Positions 1-4,798 of a stretch of 7,585 bases of DNA are shown here, in pieces. How positions within the stretch are numbered: position 1 is the stretch's first letter; every line of letters starts with the position of its first letter. The notes under the pieces were generated by a model. It did no database searches. It saw only the letters and a list, made by a program, of their open reading frames with translations, and was not told the origin of the DNA. Made by a program: the position numbers and the translations under genes. The stretch covers positions 1-7,585 of the forward strand of contig JAHINZ010000184.1 in assembly GCA_018895795.1 (NCBI GenBank), written 5' to 3'. This DNA is from Alphaproteobacteria bacterium. Its GTDB lineage: Bacteria; Pseudomonadota; Alphaproteobacteria; Caulobacterales; Caulobacteraceae.

Positions 1-620
1 GAGACGTCGACGTCCGGGTTGATCCCGGCGGCGGCCAGCCAGTAGCGCAGCCACAGGTCATGGGTGCCGCCTCGGAAGGTCATGGCCACCTTGGCGATAT
101 TGCCGGCCGCCTTTAGCTGCGCGAACCGGGCCTTGGCGCCGGCGGCGTTGAGCCCCACCTGCACCGACTTGAGGTCATTGCCCACCGAGATGCCCTGACC
201 GTTGGTGTTGAGGCGGGCCAGGATGTACATCGGCAGCGGCTTGCCGCCGGTCTGGACGCCCAGGGTGAACTGCAACGGCATGGGCGAGAGAATATGCGCG
301 CCGTCGATGCCGCCGCCGCCCGAACCCAGCACCAGATTGTCGCGCGTGGCGGCCCACGAGGCCTGCTTGACCACCTCGATGTCGGGCAGGCCGTGCTTGG
401 CGAACAGGCCCCTTTCCTTGGCGATGATCAGGGGCGAGGAGTCGGTCAGGGCGATGAAGCCCAGCCGGGCCTTGGCCACTTCAGGACCCGCGCCGGCGGC
501 ATGGGCCCCGGCCGGGAAGGCGGCCTTGACGGCGGCGACGGTGGCGGCCGCGCCCAGCAGGGCGTTGCGGCGGGTGAGGCTCATTTCAGAGCCGGCGATG
601 GTCTTGTCGGTCTTGGTCAT
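1..620 (-). CDS. nrtA: Nitrate ABC transporter substrate-binding protein, NrtA family (C-terminus outside window)
   Basis: Periplasmic binding protein that would deliver nitrate (or nitrite) to an inner-membrane ABC transporter. About 206 N-terminal residues are in the window; the family usually has about 400-450. The start is ATG at 618-620. A second in-frame ATG lies at 582-584, but the first is better placed, 21 nt after the porin stop. Residues 16-23 (TRRNALLG) followed by an alanine-rich core and AHA at 39-41 look like a Tat-type signal peptide. The mature part shows the NrtA/NasS hallmarks: LGFIALTDSSPLIIAKERGLF, then SWAATRDN, then GIDGAHILSPMPL, and near the edge a RGGTHDLWLRYWLAAAGI segment. 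It is clearly related to the nasS product in this window but is exported, whereas NasS is not. It is probably co-transcribed with the porin, and permease and ATPase genes are expected just beyond the left edge. Family is firm; specificity for nitrate is inferred from context. Confidence 0.9.
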   Translation of the reverse strand, partial: MTKTDKTIAGSEMSLTRRNALLGAAATVAAVKAAFPAGAHAAGAGPEVAKARLGFIALTDSSPLIIAKERGLFAKHGLPDIEVVKQASWAATRDNLVLGSGGGGIDGAHILSPMPLQFTLGVQTGGKPLPMYILARLNTNGQGISVGNDLKSVQVGLNAAGAKARFAQLKAAGNIAKVAMTFRGGTHDLWLRYWLAAAGINPDVDV

Positions 621-641
621 GATCTTCGATCCCGCTGGGGT

Positions 642-2066
642 TCAGAGTTTGTATTCGAGGGTGATCCAGCCCTTGGTCCGCGACGGCGGCGGCCCGGCCG
701 TGCCCAAGGGGACGGTCGCCTCGCGCTTGAAGTCGGCATATTTCAGCTGGATCGAGAGCTTGGGGGTGATCGCGGCGGTGAGTTGGACGTCCCACTCCCG
801 ACCCAGGTCAGCGCCGGTCTTCTGGTCGTTGAAGTCGTGGTAGCGGACCAGCACGTCGCTGTTGAAGAAGTAGGTCCGCCTGAACCGCGGCTTGGCGTTG
901 AAGGTGAGGTTGGCGTCCTCGATGCCGTCGACGAAGCTCTTGTTGCCGCCGAGCGACACGAAGGCGTCACTCCAGCCCTGGAAGGCGTGGACCGTCGCCA
1001 GCGGCGTAGTGAAGCCGCGCGTCCCATTGCCTTCCAGCGACTCGTAGCCGGCCTTGATGGTGTAGATGTCGAAGGTCGCCGCGACGTCGCCTCCGATATA
1101 GTCGAGGTCGAAATTGGCGGTGTTCCCCCGATAGTCCGACTGCCGGGCATAGGTGGCGTTATAGGCCAGTTGGAACAGGCTGACCCAGGTCTTGCCCGAG
1201 GCCTTGACGCCCTTGGTGATCGACGAATTGACCGCTGAGTTGCCGAAATCCAGCGCGTAGACGAAGCCCTGCAGGCGCAGGGCCTCGGCCGGCGACCAGG
1301 TGACGTTCAGCAGATGGCTGTCCGAATCCCAGTCCTTCAGCTCGCCCAGGATGCGGTTGATATGGGTGACATAGGCATAGGTCGCCTTGACCCGGCCCAG
1401 GGCGATATCGGCGCGGATCGCGTCGAAGGTCTGCTCGTCCTGGCGCCAGCCGACATTGCCCACGAAGCGCTGGTCGTCGAGCAGGATGCGCTGGCGGCCG
1501 GCCGTGACCTGAACCGCCGCGCTGGGCGTCCAGCTCAGTTGCAGGCGGTTCAGCTCGGTGACCTCCGGATCATTGACCACCGGATAGCGAGCCTTGTCCG
1601 CGCCATTCAGCGGGGCGGTCGCGGCGCCGGGCACGTTGACGGCGTAGTGCTCGGGCCCAGCCTGGCGAACGTCCTCGAACTCCACCAGGCCCCTGAGCCC
1701 CAAGAAGTCAGCCGTTTCCCAGCCCAGTCGGGTGCGGATGGTGAAAGCCGAGCCCTTGTCCTTGAGGGTGGCGGTGCGAGTCTGGTCGACGCTCTCGTAG
1801 CGAGCGCGGACCTCCAGGATGAGCTTACCCGCGGCGATCTGGTCGCTGACCGTCGGCGGCGACGGAGCTGGAGGCTCGCCCGCGTCGGCGCCCTCGCCCG
1901 GTACGGCTTCGGCCGGAGCGGCTTCAGACGCGGCTGGTTCGACGGGCCCAGCCTCAACCGTTTGAGCCGGAACAGGGTCTGGGCGCGTCTGGGCGCTTGC
2001 CGCCCCGCTCCAGATCAGGCCCGCCGCGCTTGCGAGCAGGGCCAGTTCTCTCGTCGTTGCTTTCAT
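642..2066 (-). CDS. Outer-membrane porin, alginate-export family, in nitrate uptake operon
   Basis: Predicted outer-membrane beta-barrel of 474 aa. The start is ATG at 2064-2066, because it begins a clean signal peptide (MKATTREL, hydrophobic core to about residue 23, ASA before Q26) and has a GGGGGA ribosome site at 2074-2079 with 7 nt spacing. An upstream in-frame start at 2141 would run through the leader terminator and is rejected. Residues 27-71 are a Pro/Ala/Glu-rich, probably disordered linker. From about residue 72 there are alternating beta strands typical of the alginate_exp barrel: repeated aromatic/charged strands, QVTAGRQRILLDDQRFVGNVGWRQDEQTFDA, and a final strand near GWITLEYKL. 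The family was named for AlgE-like exporters, but members occur in many operons. Position between a nitrate sensor/antiterminator pair and nrtA suggests that it lets nitrate through the outer membrane. That role is inferred. It is 21 nt from nrtA, so an operon is likely. Confidence 0.85.
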   Translation of the reverse strand: MKATTRELALLASAAGLIWSGAASAQTRPDPVPAQTVEAGPVEPAASEAAPAEAVPGEGADAGEPPAPSPPTVSDQIAAGKLILEVRARYESVDQTRTATLKDKGSAFTIRTRLGWETADFLGLRGLVEFEDVRQAGPEHYAVNVPGAATAPLNGADKARYPVVNDPEVTELNRLQLSWTPSAAVQVTAGRQRILLDDQRFVGNVGWRQDEQTFDAIRADIALGRVKATYAYVTHINRILGELKDWDSDSHLLNVTWSPAEALRLQGFVYALDFGNSAVNSSITKGVKASGKTWVSLFQLAYNATYARQSDYRGNTANFDLDYIGGDVAATFDIYTIKAGYESLEGNGTRGFTTPLATVHAFQGWSDAFVSLGGNKSFVDGIEDANLTFNAKPRFRRTYFFNSDVLVRYHDFNDQKTGADLGREWDVQLTAAITPKLSIQLKYADFKREATVPLGTAGPPPSRTKGWITLEYKL

Positions 2067-2085
2067 GCCTTCATCCCCCAAGGCC

Positions 2086-2130
2086 AAAAAAAAACGCCCG
2101 GCGAGACCGCGTGAGCGATCTCTCCGGACG
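2086..2130 (-). terminator. Intrinsic terminator in porin leader (attenuator)
   Basis: The 5' arm is 2130-2115 and the 3' arm 2110-2095, with the loop TCAC (2114-2111). Of 16 positions only A2123/G2102 is mismatched; T2128/G2097 and T2118/G2107 are G-U wobbles. Nine Ts (2094-2086) follow the stem directly. It ends about 20 nt before the porin ATG and upstream of its ribosome site, so it can only serve as an attenuator for the porin operon, not as the end of a coding unit. Its 5' arm contains all of the 3' arm of the adjacent AACGAC hexaloop hairpin. Confidence 0.9.
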
Positions 2131-2139
2131 TCGTTGTCC
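2126..2139 (-). promoter_or_regulatory. Hexaloop hairpin AACGAC (ANTAR P2 candidate, anti-terminator)
   Basis: The stem GGAC (2139-2136) pairs with GTCC (2129-2126), and T2140/G2125 can add a wobble pair. The six-base loop is AACGAC (2135-2130), with A at position 1 and G at position 4 as in known ANTAR targets. The 3' arm and the last loop base are also the start of the terminator stem, so the two structures are mutually exclusive. Four pairs alone are weak, which fits a hairpin that needs a bound protein to hold it. Confidence 0.75.
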
Positions 2140-2147
2140 ATTCCATA

Positions 2148-2169
2148 CCGACGATTTCATCACCGTCGG
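2148..2169 (-). promoter_or_regulatory. Middle hexaloop hairpin GATGAA in porin leader
   Basis: CCGACGGT (2169-2162) pairs with ATCGTCGG (2155-2148) in eight pairs, one of them G-U. The loop is exactly six bases, GATGAA (2161-2156). It has G at position 4 but G rather than A at position 1, so it is only half-matched to the ANTAR loop rule. It sits 8 nt before the AACGAC hairpin, a spacing short enough that it could be the real first element of the pair. Confidence 0.6.
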
Positions 2170-2170
2170 C

Positions 2171-2184
2171 GGCCCTCTCGGGCC
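2171..2184 (-). other. GNRA-tetraloop hairpin in porin leader
   Basis: GGCCC (2184-2180) pairs with GGGCC (2175-2171) around a GAGA tetraloop, a GNRA-type loop. It lies two bases after the AACGAA hexaloop hairpin and one base before the GATGAA one. It probably acts as a rigid spacer that brings the hexaloop hairpins together by stacking; that role is inferred. Confidence 0.55.
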
Positions 2185-2186
2185 AG

Positions 2187-2208
2187 CGCGGAACTTCGTT
2201 GTCCCGCG
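2187..2208 (-). promoter_or_regulatory. Hexaloop hairpin AACGAA (ANTAR P1 candidate)
   Basis: CGCGGGAC (2208-2201) pairs with GTTCCGCG (2194-2187): eight pairs including one G-U. The loop is AACGAA (2200-2195), with A at position 1 and G at position 4. The loop and its flanks closely repeat those of the AACGAC hairpin (both read GGACAACGA, then GT), as expected for two half-sites read by one dimeric RNA-binding protein. It is 47 nt from that second hairpin. Confidence 0.75.
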
Positions 2209-2209
2209 T

Positions 2210-2246
2210 GTCGCCGTCAGCAAGGGGGCGACCGCTGACCGCCGAC
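2210..2246 (-). other. Upstream leader stem-loop
   Basis: GTCG (2246-2243) pairs with CGAC (2213-2210) and GTCAGC (2239-2234) pairs with GCTGAC (2221-2216), separated by a small internal loop and closed by a 12-base, C-rich loop. It ends two bases before the first hexaloop hairpin. Function unknown; possibly insulation of the switch from upstream RNA. Confidence 0.5.
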
Positions 2247-2251
2247 AATCG

Positions 2252-2270
2252 AAAAACGGCGTTCTCGCCG
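2252..2270 (-). terminator. Short terminator-like hairpin early in the leader
   Basis: CGGCG (2270-2266) pairs with CGCCG (2261-2257) around AGAA, followed by TTTTT (2256-2252). The five-pair stem and five Ts make it weak. It may end transcripts coming from nasS, 113 nt upstream, leaving the porin switch on its own promoter, or it may be part of a two-step attenuator. Confidence 0.35.
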
Positions 2271-2296
2271 GCAGCGCTCTGTAATCGGCGCGTTTT

Positions 2297-2325
2297 TGCA
2301 CAGCATAACAGCAGGTTTCAGCAGG
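2297..2325 (-). promoter_or_regulatory. Helically phased CCTGCTG repeats upstream of the leader
   Basis: CCTGCTG occurs at 2325-2319 and 2315-2309, ten bases apart, with a partial copy TGCTG at 2305-2301. One-turn spacing is typical of a protein-binding site. TATGCT at 2307-2302 could be a -10 element, but no good -35 accompanies it. This is the most likely promoter/operator zone for the porin leader, at low confidence. Confidence 0.3.
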
Positions 2326-2354
2326 ACCATGCCCGTATTCCGCGCGATTGTGCG

Positions 2355-2388
2355 GCCTGAAGGGCGGCGGCGCCCTGCCCTGTCAGGC
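2355..2388 (-). other. Inverted repeat over the nasS stop codon
   Basis: GCCTGA (2388-2383, containing the nasS TGA) can pair with TCAGGC (2360-2355), and inside it AGGGCG pairs with CGCCCT around CCGC. There is no T-run after it, so it is not a classic intrinsic terminator. It may protect the 3' end of the nasTS transcript or help factor-dependent termination. Confidence 0.45.
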
Positions 2389-3537
2389 CCTCAAGCGGGT
2401 GATCGGAAAGCCCGCGGCATAGGGCCCTGCCGCTTCGGGGGTGAATTCCAGGCCATCGAACAGGACCATGGACGGCGCTTTCGCAGCATCCGAGAACGCG
2501 CCCGTGGGCTCGATGACAGGTCCAAGCGAGATCGCCGCCGCCTCAAAAAGGTCCGGGCGATAGACAAGGTCGGCCACACGCCCAAGGTCCTGCTCTGCCT
2601 CGACCTGACCCCAGCGCGCCATTTGCGACAGAAACCAAAGCGCGTGCTCCCGGCGCGGCAGGCCCGCCGCCCCGTCATGAAAGACGATCTCGTCGCCCAG
2701 CGCCCAGGCGATCGCCTCGGCGGATGCGCCGATGTGCTCTGGCAGGGTCAGCAGTTCCACAAGCGTTTGACGATGGGCTGGATCATCGGCCCAGGCCGAC
2801 GCCCGGATGATCGCCCTCAGAGCGGCGCGAAGCTCGTCTGGATGGGTCGCGGCCCACTGAGCCTTGACCCCGAACACCTTGTCGGGCGAGCCGGGCCAGA
2901 ACTCCGAGGCCTTGATCAACACCTCGCCCAGCCCCTCTTGCAGCGCCACCGCGTTCCAGGGCGCGCCAACGCAAAACCCGTCTATGCCGCCCGATCGCAG
3001 TTGCTCGACCATGCGCGGCGGCGGCGTGACCACCAGCTTGATGTCCCGGTCCGGATCGATCCCGGCCTGGGCCATCCAGTAGCGCACCTCGTAGGCGTGC
3101 ATCGAATAGGGGAAGACCACGGCGAAGGTCAGCAGCGGCTCACCGCGCGCCCGGCGCTGTTCCAGCAGCCGCGCCAGCGGACGCGCCGTGACCGGCCGCT
3201 GGGCCATGCCCTCGGGATCGATCTGGCGCAAGGCCTCCGCCAGGGCCGTCGACACCGTGATGGCGCTGCCGTTCAGGTTCAGGGCCATCGGCGCGATCAT
3301 CGCCGCCGCGTCGTCCGCCGCCCCAAAGGTCGAGGCCAAGGCCATCGGCGCCAGCATGTGCGCCCCGTCCAGGGCCCCCACGGTGACCTTGTCGCGAATT
3401 GTCGCCCACGAGGCTTCGCGACTGAGGCTGACCTCCAGCCCTTCCTCGGCGAAGAAGCCCAGAGCCTTGGCCACTACCAGCGGCGCGCAGTCCGTCAGGG
3501 GGATGAAGCCCAGGCGCAGATCGGCCAGACCGCTCAC
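2383..3537 (-). CDS. nasS: NasS, cytoplasmic nitrate/nitrite sensor
   Basis: A 384-aa protein homologous to NrtA-type nitrate-binding proteins but without a signal peptide: it starts MSGLADLRLGFIPLTDCAPLVVAK, straight into the binding fold. Hallmark segments are SWATIRD, LDGAHMLAPMAL (about residues 57-68), the ligand-domain segment with FPYSMHAYEVRYWMAQAGI, and GFCVGAPWNAVAL. In characterised NasS/NasT pairs (Azotobacter, Paracoccus, Bradyrhizobium), NasS binds NasT when nitrate is absent and releases it when nitrate or nitrite binds. The start is GTG at 3535-3537, inside the nasT stop region, giving a 4-base overlap (GTGA) that points to translational coupling and fixed stoichiometry. The nrtA product in this window is its exported paralogue. 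Identification is strong because of the lack of export signal together with its nasT partner. Confidence 0.93.
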   Translation of the reverse strand: MSGLADLRLGFIPLTDCAPLVVAKALGFFAEEGLEVSLSREASWATIRDKVTVGALDGAHMLAPMALASTFGAADDAAAMIAPMALNLNGSAITVSTALAEALRQIDPEGMAQRPVTARPLARLLEQRRARGEPLLTFAVVFPYSMHAYEVRYWMAQAGIDPDRDIKLVVTPPPRMVEQLRSGGIDGFCVGAPWNAVALQEGLGEVLIKASEFWPGSPDKVFGVKAQWAATHPDELRAALRAIIRASAWADDPAHRQTLVELLTLPEHIGASAEAIAWALGDEIVFHDGAAGLPRREHALWFLSQMARWGQVEAEQDLGRVADLVYRPDLFEAAAISLGPVIEPTGAFSDAAKAPSMVLFDGLEFTPEAAGPYAAGFPITRLRA

Positions 3538-4112
3538 GAGGCGTCTCCTCTCAGAATACCCGCGAAAGCCATCAGATCGGCGGCCACGGCGCCGATCGGC
3601 CGCCCTTTGTCCATGGCCAGCTTGCGCAACAGACGATAGGCGCCGTCCTCGTCAAGGCCCCGCTCCTTCATCAACAAGCCCTTGGCCCGCTCGACGATCT
3701 TGCGCGACTCCAGATCCGCCTTGGCCTTGGCCAGATCGCCCCGCAATTGCTGGGTCAGGGCGAAGCGGCTCATGGCCACGTCCAGGATCGGTCGCACGCG
3801 CGCCGGAGCCAGGCCATCGACGATATAGGCCGCCACTCCCGCCCGCACGGCCTGCTCGGCAAGGCCCGGTTCAGAGCGGTCGACGAACATGACCACCGGG
3901 CGAGAATTGCCATGCGTGACCTCGCGCAAGCTCTCGAGGGTGTCGCGGTCCGGACTATCGGCCGCGATGACCACCACATCGGGCGCAAAGGCCGCCACCT
4001 CCCGTTCGTCGAAAAGCGCCGCCTGCCTCACCTCGAGCGGATCGATGCCCAGCAGGCCCTCGGCAACCAGGGCGGCTCGCGCGGGATCGGGGTCGATGAC
4101 GAGGACACGCAT
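3534..4112 (-). CDS. nasT: NasT, ANTAR-domain transcription antiterminator
   Basis: A 192-aa two-domain regulator. Residues 1-117 form a receiver-like domain (MRVLVIDPDPARAAL, PDVVVIAADSPDRDTL, AGVAAYIVDGL). A helical linker around 118-135 leads to the ANTAR RNA-binding domain at about 136-185, with the conserved ERAKGLLM, GLDEDGAYRLLRKLAM and a final short helix. The family binds paired hexaloop RNA hairpins and prevents terminator formation. The natural target is the porin leader at 2086-2208. Position 50, where receivers carry the phospho-acceptor Asp, is Ala (IAADSPD), so control is more likely by NasS binding than by phosphorylation. The start is the only one possible nearby: an in-frame TAG lies four codons upstream. 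There is no good Shine-Dalgarno at normal distance (a GGAGG lies about 20 nt upstream), so the mRNA could be nearly leaderless or poorly translated. Confidence 0.93.
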   Translation of the reverse strand: MRVLVIDPDPARAALVAEGLLGIDPLEVRQAALFDEREVAAFAPDVVVIAADSPDRDTLESLREVTHGNSRPVVMFVDRSEPGLAEQAVRAGVAAYIVDGLAPARVRPILDVAMSRFALTQQLRGDLAKAKADLESRKIVERAKGLLMKERGLDEDGAYRLLRKLAMDKGRPIGAVAADLMAFAGILRGDAS

Positions 4113-4174
4113 GAAGGATGCCTAGGGCCACACCTCCCAGGCGGAAACCCAAGCCGCTGGACGATCAAGGACAT

Positions 4175-4200
4175 CACAGGTTCTGTGCATTTATTACGCA
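4175..4200 (-). promoter_or_regulatory. Dyads upstream of nasT
   Basis: Two overlapping inverted repeats lie about 65-90 bases before the nasT ATG: CACAG-gtt-CTGTG (4175-4187) and the imperfect TGCATTTATTACGCA (4186-4200). They are AT-rich against GC-rich surroundings and sit where operator or promoter elements for nasTS would be. The binding protein is unknown. Confidence 0.3.
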
Positions 4201-4505
4201 CCCGCGTCTCTGCGGAAGGCGCCGGCGGTAGGGGACGGCCCCGGCGGCCAATCAACGCTCGCCTCCGAGGACCTCATGTCGCGTGAGGCTCGTGGGAAAT
4301 TGTCGATCAAAGCCAAGACCATCGCCGGGAGGCCGCTGTGACTCCGAATTGCCAGCGAGCCTCTCTCCAGATCACACGACCTTGCAAAGGCGCGCATCGC
4401 TTGTGTCGGGTCAGCCAGGCTCGCCCCCGACGACGGATTCAAAGCTGGCCGATGCGGTACTATATTGCCGTCATTCCCACTCAATTCTAGTATTTATCTC
4501 AAGCT

Positions 4506-4556
4506 ATTGAATTTATTGGATTTCAATGATCACGCGTTCGTGTATACCTGTGATCA
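4506..4556. repeat. Tandem dyads in AT-rich intergenic segment
   Basis: ATTGAA (4506-4511) and TTCAAT (4522-4527) form one 6-bp dyad with a 10-base spacer. TGATCAC (4527-4533) and GTGATCA (4550-4556) form a perfect 7-bp dyad with a 16-base spacer. They share base 4527. Such arrangements can be operators or recombination-related sites; no transposase, integrase or target duplication supports a mobile-element end. Confidence 0.4.
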
Positions 4557-4603
4557 ATACCGCCAAATATTAGCGTTTTGAATTCACTCAGAAATTCGGC
4601 CGC

Positions 4604-4633
4604 TTGACATATAGCGGCGCGCATGGATCGAAT
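4604..4633 (+). promoter_or_regulatory. Candidate sigma70-type promoter for the 4799 gene
   Basis: A perfect -35 TTGACA (4604-4609) is followed after 18 bases by TCGAAT (4628-4633), which matches the -10 consensus at four of six bases. This would give a 5' leader of about 160 nt. Confidence 0.4.
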
Positions 4634-4667
4634 TCGCGCTAAGTCGCGACAAATACCTTAAACCTCC

Positions 4668-4685
4668 TCTCGATATCTTTCGAGA
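4668..4685 (+). promoter_or_regulatory. TCTCGA/TCGAGA dyad, possible operator
   Basis: A perfect 6-bp inverted repeat TCTCGA (4668-4673) and TCGAGA (4680-4685) with a six-base centre lies 35-52 bases after the candidate -10 element and 113 bases before the start codon. It could be an operator for the downstream HTH-like protein or its regulator. Confidence 0.3.
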
Positions 4686-4798
4686 ACCTTCCGCATCATT
4701 CACGATCTATCGCGAACGCCATCGGCATTTCGCCTCACGGTACGACCCATGGGCCGCAGCCTTGGTCGCCTCCCTCCCAGAACAGCGCGAGGAGCAAA

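Larger units (their letters stand above)
2067..2382 (-). promoter_or_regulatory. Structured leader of the porin-nrtA operon, candidate NasT-controlled antitermination switch
   Basis: No gene fits this roughly 315-nt gap between nasS and the porin. On the minus strand it holds, in order: repeated CCTGCTG motifs (2309-2325), a short terminator-like hairpin with TTTTT (2252-2270), a two-part hairpin (2210-2246), a hexaloop hairpin (2187-2208), a GNRA hairpin (2171-2184), a second hexaloop hairpin (2148-2169), a third hexaloop hairpin (2126-2139) and a strong intrinsic terminator (2086-2130) that uses the 3' arm of the third hexaloop hairpin. This matches the known ANTAR antiterminator design, in which two hexaloop hairpins with A at loop position 1 and G at position 4 are bound by the ANTAR domain so that the terminator cannot form. 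The pairings were made by eye. The promoter was not identified with confidence. Confidence 0.8.
4113..4798. other. Intergenic region between divergent nasT and the 4799 gene
   Basis: No convincing gene in 686 bases. The only open frames are short, start with weak codons and lack ribosome sites. The half near nasT has normal GC and should carry the nasTS promoter. Positions 4481-4600 fall to about 35% GC (42 of 120 bases) in otherwise GC-rich DNA and hold two spaced dyads. The right part contains a TTGACA promoter candidate and another dyad before the 4799 gene. The composition break suggests that DNA to the right of about 4470 may have been acquired separately from the nitrate genes. Confidence 0.6.

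Noticed and set aside
294..2114. Long plus-strand open frames opposite nrtA and the porin
   Set aside because: They are opposite-frame shadows. The minus-strand products have signal peptides and family motifs, while these have none.
2067..2141. N-terminal extension of the porin (start at 2141)
   Set aside because: It would place the terminator and ribosome site inside the coding region and put 25 charged residues before a clear signal peptide. The ATG at 2066 explains both.
2321..2335. Possible sigma54 promoter (GG and GC 10 bases apart) before the porin leader
   Set aside because: Only the GG, the GC and one T match; the rest of the consensus is missing, so it is close to chance in GC-rich DNA.
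2296..3639. Long plus-strand open frame of 447 codons
   Set aside because: It is antisense to nasS, very Arg/Gly/Pro-rich and without recognisable motifs, as expected of the opposite strand of a GC-rich gene.
4194..4484. Minus-strand 96-codon frame upstream of nasT
   Set aside because: TTG start without ribosome site, no recognisable motifs, crosses the presumed nasTS promoter zone.
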